Assembly (NCBI RefSeq): GCF_004193775.1
Contig: NC_041007.1
Location: 26,625,323 to 26,689,322, forward strand
DNA: 64,000 nt
Source of the DNA: Glycine soja
Lineage: Eukaryota > Streptophyta > Magnoliopsida > Fabales > Fabaceae
Reading direction: 5' to 3'
Shown piece after piece: positions 21,407 through 32,194 of the stretch (its first letter is position 1; every line of letters begins with the position of its first letter). Both the position numbers and the translations under genes were made by a program. Under the pieces are notes generated by a model. It was not told the DNA's origin, did no database searches, and saw nothing but the letters and a program-made list of their open reading frames with translations.

Positions 21407-21427
21407 AGACAAGTAAAGAGGGGCAAC
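21407..21427 (+). other. Polypurine tract of Ogre A
   Basis: AAGACAAGTAAAGAGGGGCAA lies directly before the LTR start TGTCATACCC. Ogre B has the same tract on the minus strand at 37707-37728. Confidence 0.8.
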
Positions 21428-23725
21428 TGTCATACCCTAATTTCGTCCGGGGACCTTTGCTCGATGACGTGCGACCATTCTTTGGTCCTCGTGAGGTGCT
21501 TGGCACCCATCATTAGGCAATTTGTGAAATTCCAGGACATGCCGAAAAAAACCAAAAAAATATTGATGCACAATCCGTAAGTTTCCGTGACACATCGGAA
21601 ATCAAATGGAAGCATCGTTGCATAATTAAGTGAGGTTCCGTAACATTCCGTAGGTCAAAAGGGGGATGATTATGTAATCCGCAAAGTTCCGTAACATTAC
21701 GGAAAGAAAACAAGTATCGTTACGAAATTCGTAAGTTTCCGTAACTTTACGAAAAAAGAATCACCAAAAAGAGCCAAAGGGGGGTGTATTTAGTAAAATG
21801 GGGGGTGCAAACAGTAATTTTCGAATCTGGGCCCTTCTAGAGGTTTCTGGGCAATTTCTTGCTTAAGATTGAAGTAACCTAGCTCGCCTGGGCGAGCTGA
21901 GCTCGCCTGGGCGAGCTAGATGGCCACCACACCCCCCGTTTTGTTGAAAAATGGGATTTCGGGGCTTCCGGGACACCCGTAATGCTTCCGTAAAATTCCC
22001 ATAACTCTGAATAAGCATAATTAACTTAATACGGGTGAGACGGAAGAGAAAAAAAGAATAAAATCAAGTCCTATATGCTTCCGTAAGGCTTCCGTAACTT
22101 TTCCGTAAATTACGAAAGAGGGGGGTGAACTTATCAAAATTGGGGGGGTGCAAATAGCAATTTCGAAATTTTGAATTGGGCCTTCCAGAACGTTTTTTGA
22201 AGCTGGGTTGCTTCTGGAGGAAGCAACCCAGCTCGCCTGGGCGAGCTAAGGTCGCCTGGGCGAGCTGGGCGGCAACCTCCTCCCCCTTTTTCCTATAAAA
22301 AGGCTGAAGGGGGCTGTTCTAAGGATCCCTCAGCCCCCTGGCTATGTATTTCAGCTGTTTTGGGTGAAAAAAATTGTTTCCGTGAAGAAAATCCAAGCCG
22401 AGGTGCTTCCGTAACGCTTCCGAGATGTTTCCGTAAGCAAATCCGTGAAGGTTTTCGTCCGTTCTTCATCGTTCTTCATCCGTTCTTCGTTCTTCAACGG
22501 GTAAGTTTTCGAATCCGAGACTTTTAATTCATTTCTTGTTTTTTTTTAAGCTTTCCTCTTTATTTCGTTCATTTTCGATTTCTTTTCTTCCGTCTTTAAC
22601 GCGCTTTTACCGTTTATTTAAGCCGTTTTCTCATCTAAATAATGATAAAATGAATTTTAACCGATCATTTGTGTTGTAATCTCATTTAATCACTTTTAAA
22701 ATGAAATCTAACCGATCGTTCACGCTATAACCTCGGTTAAACCAAAAAAAGTAAAATAATAATAAAATAATCAAAATATCTTGAAAAATAATAATAAAAT
22801 AATCAAAATATCTTTGAATAAAATAAATTAAAAAAATCAATCGGACGTTTTTCTTTGGAAGTTTCCTTGAATGAATTGATTAATAACCAAAGTGAAACTA
22901 AGACTAAAATAGACTCACAAATCAAGTTTTGTCCGAAAATCACTAAAAACCGTTTTAAGGTCCAACGCCTTAAACGGTCCTCTTTGCTTTTATCGGTTAA
23001 CATGGACCGTTCAAAAGCATAAAATCAACATGTAACTTTACCGCTTTTGCAAGAACTACGTAGGTCTGATTTCCTCATCGCAATTGAGGATACGTAGGAG
23101 CAAAAGCCCCGCTTTTGTCGACCACCCCAAGAGATCGTTAATGGTCCAAATGCCTTAACGTTTCTCTCCTTTCAAAAACAAGAGATCGTTAATGGTCCAA
23201 TGCCTTAACGTTTCTCCCCTTTCAAAATCAAAAGACCGTTTAATGGTTCAACACCTTAAATGACCTTTTGTTCAATAAAAACACATTTTGCAAAAAAAAC
23301 AAAAACAACTTAACCAAACACTTTGTTCCGAAAGAACTACGTAGGTCTGATTTCCTCATCCCAAATTGAGGAATACGTAGGAGCAAAGGGAAACACCCTT
23401 GTCGACCACAAAAAAAGGAAAAAATATAAAAAGGGTATAAAGGATATAAGGACATAAAAGGGAACGTAAAAATCAAAGTCATGTTTGCACATTCGATTAA
23501 AGGCTGCCGTCCCTTGGGACGGACGTGTGGGGTGCTAATACCTTCCCCGTGCGTAAATACAACTCCCGAACCTTTCACTTAAAAGTTCGTAGATCGCGTC
23601 TTTTTCCGGTTTTTCCGACGTTTTCCTCAAATAAACGTTGGTGGCGACTCCGCGCGTATTCCTTTCGTGGAACACGCATCCCGCGAGTCTCGCGTCGCCC
23701 TCCCGCCGAAGGGTAGGTTGCGACA
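21428..23725 (+). repeat. 3' LTR of Ogre A
   Basis: 2298 bp, TGTCATACCC to GGTTGCGACA. By eye it differs from the 5' LTR by about six substitutions, one base in a G run, and 27 extra bases of AGCTCGCCTGGGCGAGCT palindrome near 21882. Confidence 0.95.
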
Positions 23726-23730
23726 GTCAC
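23726..23730 (+). other. Right target-site duplication of Ogre A (GTCAC)
   Basis: Matches 7669-7673 exactly; chromovirus LTR sequence continues from 23731. Confidence 0.95.
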
Positions 23731-25662
23731 ATCAAGAGAAAAGTGGGCCTTTTGCTCCACTCAAATGGAGACATGTGGCATAACTTAAAATAAAATAAAA
23801 GAAAAGAGAAAAGCTTTTCTTTTTAACCAAAAAGTTGTTTTCTCTCTCCTCACTCAGCCAAAGAAAATTTCAGAAAGCTCTTTTCTCTCTCTCACGTTGC
23901 CATTCTCTTCTTCTTCCTCCACCATTGAAGCTCCAACAAAGCTCCAACCTTTGGTCACCATTTCTGCTCCAAATCGCGAAAGGAGGGCATTTTCGGAGTC
24001 GTGAAGCGCATCTCTACGTGTGGGACCTCGAAATTTCAGGTTTGGGTGGACTTCTTTCTCACTTGATTTTCGTGGGTATTGGGTTTTGGGAGATATGATG
24101 GGTATTCTTGCTAGGTTTCTGCTTCATGATGGTTATTTATGAAGAAATTTGTTGAAAACATGTTGAACTTGCCATGTTTGGATGAGTTAAGCTTACCCAT
24201 TCTGTTTTAGGGTTTTTATGATGATGCTTGTGATGTTTATGTGCTGAAATTGCTTATGGAAAACTGTTAGAGATGAAGGGTAGAGTTAACCAAGGGTTAA
24301 AAGGTGAGAGTATGGTGTTGTGAGTGGAAAAAGAGTGAGACTTTGAGAGTTGGAAGGCCAAATCTGGATTTAGTGGTATTTGGAGGTTAAAGGGAGTTAA
24401 TCCTAGTTTGAAATGTCATTTAGGACTTATGAGAAAGTTTGGGCTGTGCAAGAGAGAAAAACAAATGGCCAAAGTGAACAAAGAGCCATTTCTAGGGTAA
24501 AATTGGGTGTTGAGGAGTCAAATTTTGATTCGGTGAAATTTTAGGTGTAAATCCAGTTGAGCAAGTTTAAATTGATGTTATAGACTTGTGTGAGGTGAGG
24601 TTTTACTCCAAATTTACCCCATTCTCAATTTCACTTCTCAAACCTTGAAAATCCATTAAATTGAGGGGTTTTGGATACCAAGATTTTGTGTTGTTGTGGT
24701 TTGAAGCTTGTCCTTGGTTTAGACATGATTGGTACATGATTTGGGACTTGTAGGATTCGATTTGGGCAAAATTGGATGAGGGAAAGTGTGATTTCGAAAT
24801 CTGCACTTTATGCAGAATTTTGGTGTTGAAATGTGCAACAGAATTTTGTATAAGTGCAGAAAAATGCTATGTATTTGCTGGTTGTGGACAGAGTAGTACA
24901 GAATGAGTTCTGGATGTTTTCTAGTAGATCCCAACGGTCAAAATGTAGAATTATGTACTAGAGACTTCCAGTAAAATTTTTGAGTCGATCCGACGGTTAA
25001 TGAATTGGAACGAAGAAAATGTTACTGGAGTATTTGTATGTGAAAAGCTGTGATTTTTGGTTTGTGTTCTGGACAGAGTTTTCTGCCTTTGCCCTGTTTT
25101 GCTTGGTTTTGTTAGTTTGTGATGATGGGATGTTGAACTTCTTGGATGTTGTGGGAGCTTGAGAGGATTGATGGGGACCCGGCATTGAGAGGAACAAGGA
25201 TAAGGGCTACGTGGGAGTACGTGAGCTCAGTTGGAGGTGGGCAACAGGGGATGGTGGGTTTATACGTGATTTGTGGATGTGGAGAATTGTCTTGCGCCAT
25301 CGCCCGACCGCCACCTAGTACCACATGTGATGGATACCCCATAATCCTACAATCTTGAAAAGAGGAAGTGTAGAAGGGTGAAACTTCCTGCTTTTATTCG
25401 TTGACCACAGAGTGGTACCTGGAGATATGTCGCGGGGGTCAGGAGACCATGGGGACGTCAGGTGGGGTGCTATTGCCCAAAACCAAGGTTGACCAATCCC
25501 GACCCAACCCGGGCATAGTCAGTCAGTGAGAACCTGTGATGTACCTAAGCAGGCGAGCTCCTGGCAGTCAACAGATAAAAGGAACTATGACCACAAAGCA
25601 AGGAGGCTTGTGTGGTGGCTGACCAGCTGTGAATCTTGTGTGATATATGGGTTATGGCCTCT

Positions 25663-26062
25663 GGTAATCGATTACCAAGGGTGGGTAATCGATTACATGG
25701 CTTAAAAATGAAGATAGGAGGCTAAGATGGTCTCTGGTAATCGATTACCAAGGGGTGTAATCGATTACCAGGCTTGAAAACGAGGTCAGGAAGCTAGGAG
25801 AGCTTCTGGTAATCGATTACCAAGGGGTGTAATCGATTACTAGGCTTAAAAAGGGAACTGGAAGATTGTGGAGGCCTCTGGTAATCGATTACTAGTCTGT
25901 GTAATCGATTACACAGAGGAATGGGTCACTGGTAATCGATTACCAGGTATGTGTAATCGATTACACAGTGCCTTTTTCAGGTTTTGATGTCCTGAAGCTG
26001 TGTGATTCGAGTGTTGCCTCTGGTAATCGATTACCAAAGCTGTGTAATCGATTACCAGAGAT
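25663..26062 (+). repeat. Array of 12 perfect palindromes GTAATCGATTAC in six pairs
   Basis: The 12-bp palindrome occurs twelve times in about 400 bp, in pairs about 17-20 bp apart and pairs about 70 bp apart, usually flanked as TGGTAATCGATTACCA or TGTGTAATCGATTACACA, so the flanks also pair. The solo LTR has ten copies (60714-61035). This motif is common in soybean chromovirus LTRs; its role is unknown. Confidence 0.95.
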
Positions 26063-26180
26063 GAAAAGCCTTGAGATACCCCTTTTACATGCATGTGGTG
26101 GTTATGAGATGCATTGTGTTGCAGCGTAGTTAGATCTCGTGAAAGAGTCTACCCCTTTCCTTTCTTTCTTGTAGATCGTG

Positions 26181-26612
26181 ATGGCGGCGCAGCTAATCCA
26201 TGATCGAGTGGAGATGGAGTGCCTAGAGGGAGCTTGGGAGACCCTCGAAGGCAATACGAGGTGCCGATTTTGGGGCACGATTCAATTTACGGCTACTTCA
26301 TTGGTGCATCCAGATGAACCCGCGCGCACGCTTCAGCGTACTATGGAGTGGATACTACCCATGCCTACACCATACCGTCTAGTGGAGCCAGTCCAAGTTA
26401 TTGAGGTGACGTCATCCGAGGAAGACCCTGAGGAGGACCCTGAGGAAATACCTCCCGAGCCTGCTGTGGATGCTCTTGACTTTCTACAGGGTGATGAGGA
26501 CCCACTCCCTGAGGTGGATTCTCCCGAGGACGTCATGTCGGCATCTAAGCCAGACTCTACGGAGGATAGTGGCCCTGGAGAGATGGCGATTAGTGGAGGC
26601 TCTTCATCATAG
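26181..26612 (+). CDS. Small acidic ORF embedded in the chromovirus LTR (143 codons)
   Basis: From ATG 26181 (MAAQLIHDRVEMECLEG) to TAG 26610-26612. The N-terminal half is a mixed globular stretch (CRFWGTIQF...PTPYRLVEPV); the C-terminal half is acidic, rich in Glu, Asp, Pro and Ser, and ends GGSSS. I know no function for it. A T-rich tract and TTGTAG lie just before the ATG, like a splice acceptor. The same frame can be followed in the solo LTR on the other strand (60582-60148), where two stops break it. It may be part of an LTR-coded leader or simply chance; the conserved length in two copies is the only support. Confidence 0.45.
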   Translation: MAAQLIHDRVEMECLEGAWETLEGNTRCRFWGTIQFTATSLVHPDEPARTLQRTMEWILPMPTPYRLVEPVQVIEVTSSEEDPEEDPEEIPPEPAVDALDFLQGDEDPLPEVDSPEDVMSASKPDSTEDSGPGEMAISGGSSS

Positions 26613-27193
26613 TAGACAGCTCATTGGACTAGTTTTATATACTTTTTGAGGGTGGGTGTATCTAGGACTGACTGTTAGGTTTACTCTTTTGTTTTTGTAC
26701 GGGTAGACCTATTGTATAGGAATTTGATGATTGTACAAATGTGGTTGAAGCTACTACAGGGGATACTTTTGCTTTGGATGACACTATGTATTTTGTAAAA
26801 CTCCCGTATTTTGGACAGCTATTAAATGATGAATGTACTTATGTTTAACCTTGTTATTTGAAAAGAAAGCATTAGCAAACTTTATTTGCAAAAGAGTTTA
26901 CCGACCATATTTTATTTTATTATTTTCACGTGACGACCTAAAGTAATGACTGGTATACTCTTCCTTTTGAAACAGCAAAATAGTTTAGAGATTTCGAGTG
27001 GTAAGAAAGAAATGACTCCAAATAGAGTTGTGAACTGGCCATTCAGGACTCTATAGTGAGGATTTTCCTTCTGAACCTAATTATTGTGAAAAGAGAAAGA
27101 AATGAAAAAGAAAAAGAAGAAAAAAAAATTTACCATGGTTTTTGTTATTTAAATCATTACTATTAAACCAGTCATTATTTTGGGGACGCCACA

Positions 27194-27660
27194 CGGTTTC
27201 TGCGGAAAAGCTCCATGAATGTTGACCCATGTCATAGATTCCCACCATAATGGAAGTATTCTATCACATGTAAAAAATACATGTGCTTCATTCTCCTCAG
27301 AATTCCCACAGAATGGGCATAATGTGTCATTAATTGCCACCCTTCTCCTCCTCAAATTTGTCTTTGTTTGTAGTCTCTCCTTTAATTATCGAATATTGTC
27401 CAGTAGGGTCTATTTTCCAGATCCACTCATCTTTTTTGTGAATCTGAATACAGCTGCCAGCAACATCATTACGGAAACAATCTGCCATCTCAAGCTCTCT
27501 GTCAAACAAGTGTCTTCTCCATTTAAATTTCCACTCCCACCCTTTTTCCACCCACATATTGCAGATGCTGCAGAATTTGTGCCTTAAATAAGCTGCAGTG
27601 CTTATTTTTGTAAAAGCTGCAGTGCTCGTACATAACTTCAATTAATTTGAATCTGCTTTG
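27194..27660 (-). pseudogene. LINE (non-LTR retrotransposon) remnant with zf-RVT end
   Basis: On the minus strand, WVEKGWEWKFKWRRHLFDRELE...DEWIWKIDPTGQYSI (about 27560-27400) matches the region after RT in plant LINEs. Then RRRRVAINDTLCPFCGNSEENEAHVFFTCD (about 27355-27260) is the zinc-binding zf-RVT region (CxxC...H...C). The piece between is shortened and frames differ, so it is dead. It is cut at 27193 by the chromovirus LTR; the rest would lie left of that element, outside the window. Confidence 0.85.
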
Positions 27661-27844
27661 CAAATGCTGCAGAATTTCAGGCTTAACCAAATTAGGATTT
27701 TCCACTCAGAAACCATCAATTTGCAGCATGAAGACACCACTCCTTAGATTGACCAAAAGCTTGTAAAGCATTGATTTGATACTGCTTCCCTCATCATGTG
27801 GCTCATGATGTTTACAATTTAATGATCCTTTGCTACCCTGCAAT

Positions 27845-28378
27845 GAGACACACACAGATACACAAACACACACACATAGAGACAAACACACGCAGACACA
27901 AACACAAACACAAACACAAACACACACACACACACACACACACACATAAAGATACACACACACACACACAGAGTCACGCACACATAAAGGCACAAACAAA
28001 GACACAAACACACTGAGCCACAGACACACACAGAGACCCACACACAAAGACACACACACTGAGTCACAAACACACACATACACAAACACACTCACACACA
28101 TGGACAGACACACACACACATAAAGAGACAAACACACACACACACACACACACACACAGATAAAGAGGCAACCACAAACACACACCCACACACACACAGA
28201 TAAAGAGACAAACACACACACACACACACACACATAAAGAGATAGACAAACACATAAACACACTGAGCCATAAACACACACACAAAGACACACACATACA
28301 CAAACACACTCACACACACAGACAGACACACACACACACACATAAAGAGACAAACACAAAACACACACACACACACAA
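27845..28378 (+). repeat. CA-rich simple repeat, about 530 bp
   Basis: Imperfect ACACAC runs are mixed with AGACACAA, ATAAAGAGACAAAC and CACTGAGCCA words, and the second half duplicates part of the first. It separates the LINE remnant from CACTA sequence. The long Cys/Val open frames on the minus strand are a by-product of (TG)n and not genes. The stretch 27661-27844 before it shows no recognisable feature. Confidence 0.95.
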
Positions 28379-28900
28379 CTGTTGATGTCCTTGTATGTTC
28401 TTGTACGTCATGAATGTTCTTGTATGTCATGAATGTTGTTATACGTGCTGAATGTAATTTGCTATATAAATAACTGTTGTTCATGCTGAGTGAACCGTAG
28501 ATTCCCGTTTGAGACTGAATGCAATGATTCTTGTGGATAGTTTGCATTAGTCATTGTATTTAGTCTTGAATTGTCCGTTTGGACAGTTTGGGGAGACTTG
28601 TGTTTTTATGTTAGACTCATTCGGTTAGGTTATTATTATTTTGATTAATTTGATGAAATTTCGGTTGAATGCATTTCAAGTTGTTCTCTGAGTGCATACT
28701 TGATTATCGTGAAATTCGTTTCACCGATGTCATGTCGTGTACTTGGAGACCAATGCGAAATGCTGTCGAAATTTACTCAAATTGTTCAAAATAATGCTAA
28801 CCATGACGTTTGAGGCTAACATAAAAGACAGTCTTCCTAAATGGGATAGGACCACACCTATAAATAAAAAAGTGAGATTTGCATGCATGGATTTGCTTAG
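28379..28900 (+). other. CACTA upstream region of the transposase gene
   Basis: About 0.5 kb without a gene. GTTCTTGTATGTCATGAATG is tandemly repeated near 28390-28435, and a TATAAATA lies near 28465. It likely holds the promoter and 5' leader of the TNP2 gene (inference). Confidence 0.5.
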
Positions 28901-31900
28901 ATGGATCGAAGTTGGATCAATCAAAGTCGCATGAGCCCAGAATATGAGGATGGCGTCGAGCAGTTTTTGCAATTTGCTTTAGAAAGAGGTCGACCGAATG
29001 AAGAAGGAAAATATTATTGTCCTTGCATCAACTGTTTGAATGGAAGACAACAGCTACTTGACGACATACGGGACCATCTATTGTGTGATGGGATGAAGAA
29101 GAATTACACGACGTGGATATGGCATGGTGAAGTGACTGACATGCATACTGGGTCCCAATCTGAACCGTTTGATGTAGAAATGGGAGATCGCTTGGAAGAC
29201 ATGATTCGTGACCTTGGACAAGAGTGTTTTCAAGAAGCACACACCTCTGTGTATGAAGGATTGCAGAGTGATTCAAAGAAGCCTTTGTATACGGGGTGCA
29301 AGAATTCCTTAACCCTGTTGTCTGCGGTGTTAAGTCTGGTTAATGTGAAGGCCAGGTATGGGTGGAGTGACAAAAGTTTCACCTCACTGCTTGAGGTAGT
29401 GCACAATCTGCTTCCAGAGGACAACATGCTGCCTAAAAGTTACTATAAGGCGAAGAAGATATTGTGTCCCATGGGTATGGAGTATCAGAAGATTCATGCT
29501 TGCCCCAATGATTGCATACTCTACAGGCATGAATTCTAAGAAATGTCCAAATGCCCTGTCTGTGGGACTTCACGGTACAAAGTGAAGGATGAAGAGGAAA
29601 GCAATTTTGATGAAAACTCCAACAAGGGCCCCCCAGCGAAGGTTTTGTGGTATCTTCCAATCATTCCAAGGTTTAAGCGTTTGTTTGCTAACGAGGACGA
29701 CACAAAAGACCTTACATGGCATGCAAATGGAAGGATTTCTGATGGAAGGGTCTGTCATCCGGCTGATTGCTCCCAGTGGAAGAAGATTGATGGTTTGTAT
29801 CCGGATTTCGGGAATGAGCCAAGAAATCTTAGACTTGGACTATCCAGTGATGGAATGAATCCATATGGCACCTTAAGCACTCAACACAGTTCATGGCCAG
29901 TTCTGCTAGTAATTTACAATTTGCCTCCTTGGTTGTGCATGAAGCGAAAATACATGATGTTGTCTATGATGATATCGGGCCCAAGACAGCCAGGAAATGA
30001 CATTGATGTTTATCTAAGTCCGTTGGTTGAAGATCTGAGAAAGTTGTGAGACGAGGGGTTGTAGTGTTTGATGCGTTTCGCAAGGAGACGTTTGAAATGC
30101 GTGCAATGCTTTTTTGTACCATTAATGACTTCCCAACATATGAGAATCTCAGCGGTTACAGTGTTAAGGGTCATCATGCATGCCCCATCTGTGAAGAAAA
30201 TACAAGTTACATACAACTGAAACATGGGAGAAAAACAGTCTACAGTAGGCATCGCCGCTTTCTAACACCCAATCATCCTTACAGACGACTGAGAAAAGCT
30301 TTTAATGGAAGTCAAGAGCATGATATTGCGCCGATACCGTTCACTGGTGAGCAGGTATATCAGCGGGTTCAACACCTGAACACTGTATTTGGGAAGACTC
30401 AAAAGAAGGATAAAAGTCAGAGTTGCATATGAAAGAAGAGGCCCATTTTCTTTGATCTTCCGTACTGGTGTGATCTTGACGTTAGACATTGTATTGATGT
30501 TATGCATGTGGAGAAAAATGTTTGTGACAGTGTGATTGGGACGCTCCTTAACATTCAAGGCAAGATGAAGGATGGCTTGAATACCCGTCAAGATCTAGCT
30601 GATATGGTATAAGATCACAGTTGCAGCCAAGGTCTGATGGAAAGAAAATTTACTTGCCCCCAGCCTGCCATACTTTGTCCAAGAAGGAGAAGATAAGTTT
30701 TTGTCAGTGTCTTCGTCGGGTGAAGGTTCCAGAAGGATACTCTTCAAATATTAAGAGCCTTGTGCAGTTGAAGGAGCTTAAGGTTGTAGGGTTAAAGTCT
30801 CACGATTGTCACGTGCTCATGCAACAATTGTTAGCCGTGGCTATACGAGACATCTTGCCAAACAAAGTCAGGTTCACGATAACTCGCCTGTGCTTTTTCT
30901 TCCATGCTATATGTAGCAAAGTGATTGATCCAATAATGTTTGATGAGTTGGAAAATGAGGCAACAATTATACTGTGCCAGTTGGAGATGTATTTTCCCCC
31001 TGCTTTCTTTGACATCATGATTCACTTGATTGTGCATCTGGTAAGAGAAATCAAATGTTGTGGTCCTGTTTATCTACGGTGGATGTACTCGGTTGAGCGA
31101 TACATGAAGATCTTAAAAGGGTATACAAAGAATCTATATCATCCAGAAGCATCTATTGTTGAGAGGTACATTGCAGAAGAAGCCATTGAATTTTGTTCAG
31201 AATACTTAGAGAAGGCTAAAGCTGTTGGGCTTCCTGAGTGTCGGCATGATGACAGAGTGGGTGGTAAGGGTTCAAGAGGACTGCAGGTGATCACTCCAAG
31301 TGTAGAAGATTTGTTACAAGCTCACTTGTATGTCTTGAACAACAGTAATGAAGTTTTGCCATACATAGTTAAGCATGAAGCTTTAGTCAAACAGAATAAT
31401 CCGAAAATGTCAAAGAATTGGGCGTTGAAAAAGCATAACAAAACTTTCTGTGATTGGTTTAAAGATACAATCTTTGCAAATGAGAATGCTTAAGAAACAT
31501 TAAGAAAACTAGCAGATGGGCCTAAAAGAAATGTTATAACCTGGCAAGGATACGACATAAACAGGTATTCATTTTACACAAAAGCACAAGATGACAAAAG
31601 TACAATGCAGAACAGCGGGGTCACCCTAAGGGCTGAATCTCAACACTTTGCAAGTGTCAATGACGCCAATCCCTGTGTAGCTTCCATCCCTTACTTTGGG
31701 TTCATTGATGAAATTTGGGAGCTTAATTATGTGAAATTTACAGTATGTGTTTTCAAATGTAAATGGGTTGACAACAACACCGGTGTGCGCACCGATGATA
31801 TAGGATTTACCCTGGTAGATCTAAAGAAACTTGGTTACCACAATGACCCTTTCATCATGGCAGAACAAGCTAGACAAGTATTTTACGTGCAAGACCCTTG

Positions 31901-32096
31901 TGATGAAAGGTGGTGCGTGGTTCTGCAGGGCAAAACAGTTGGTGTTAATGTAGAAAATGATGATTCATACATGGACACCTATGTTAGTCCTTTGACCTCT
32001 CAAATCACTGGTAACGTTGTCGGAGAAGAAGAAGCTGACGACGTTCATGCAAATCAAAATGATCATGATGAAGAAGAATTGATTAACATCGGCTAA
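28901..32096 (+). pseudogene. CACTA TNP2-type transposase (TNPD-like), decayed
   Basis: The gene product would cut and move the element. The start is ATG 28901 (MDRSWINQSRMSPEYEDGVEQFL). Domains in order: transposase-associated N-terminal domain (CPCINCLNG, about 28910-29110), TNP2 domain (CPVCGTSRYK; LGLSSDGMNPYGTLS; GPRQPGNDIDVYL; HHACPICEE; CIDVMHVEKNVCDS, about 29380-30560), DUF4218-like part (about 30790-31180, KSHDCHVLMQQLL...GPVYLRWMYSVERYMKILKGY) and DUF4216-like part (about 31680-31940). Lesions seen are an in-frame TAA at 29537, TGA at 30047 with a lost base, TGA at 30430, a frameshift near 30608, and TAA at about 31491. So it is dead, though most motifs survive. Confidence 0.9.
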
Positions 32097-32194
32097 TGTA
32101 ATTTTCTGCAGAGACAGAGGTCACCAAACCTAGTAAGTGACAACTACATTTTTCTCTGATTGAGGCATCGGTTTTTTGTTTCAATTTGCCTCCT

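Larger units (their letters stand above)
17840..21427 (+). other. Ogre A 3' noncoding region
   Basis: No gene is seen. From left to right it holds A/T-rich tandem repeats (18158-18440), a purine-rich 45-bp repeat (19010-19200), two TACGTAGG hairpin elements (about 19890 and 20130), an array of about 100-bp stem-loop units (20220-20890), and duplicates of the LTR start (21040-21300) before the PPT. The same kinds of blocks occur in mirror order in Ogre B (37707-40935). Confidence 0.8.
7674..23725 (+). mobile_element. Ogre A: non-autonomous Ogre/Tat-type Ty3/gypsy element, 16.05 kb
   Basis: A complete insertion with 5-bp TSDs, LTRs of 2272 and 2298 bp, PBS and PPT. Inside are decayed ORF1 and gag relics, then a long A tract, a hairpin minisatellite, a relic of the 3' ORF, and a repeat-rich 3' region. 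Protease, RT, RNase H and integrase are missing. By eye the LTRs differ by about six substitutions and two indels, so the insertion is recent. It must have been moved by proteins of a related complete element such as Ogre B. Confidence 0.93.
23731..27193 (+). repeat. Chromovirus 3' LTR, second part
   Basis: It continues the LTR from 7673 and ends GGGGACGCCACA at 27193. It includes the GTAATCGATTAC array (25663-26062) and an embedded ORF (26181-26612). From 23731 to about 25660 I see no other gene, only a pyrimidine-rich block (23815-23930) and long noncoding sequence. LINE sequence begins right after 27193. The whole LTR aligns with the solo LTR at 59583-63473 in reverse orientation. Confidence 0.92.

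Noticed and set aside
27706..28547. Long Cys/Val open frames on the minus strand
   Set aside because: They translate the (TG)n side of a CA-rich simple repeat; low complexity, all frames open, no start context.
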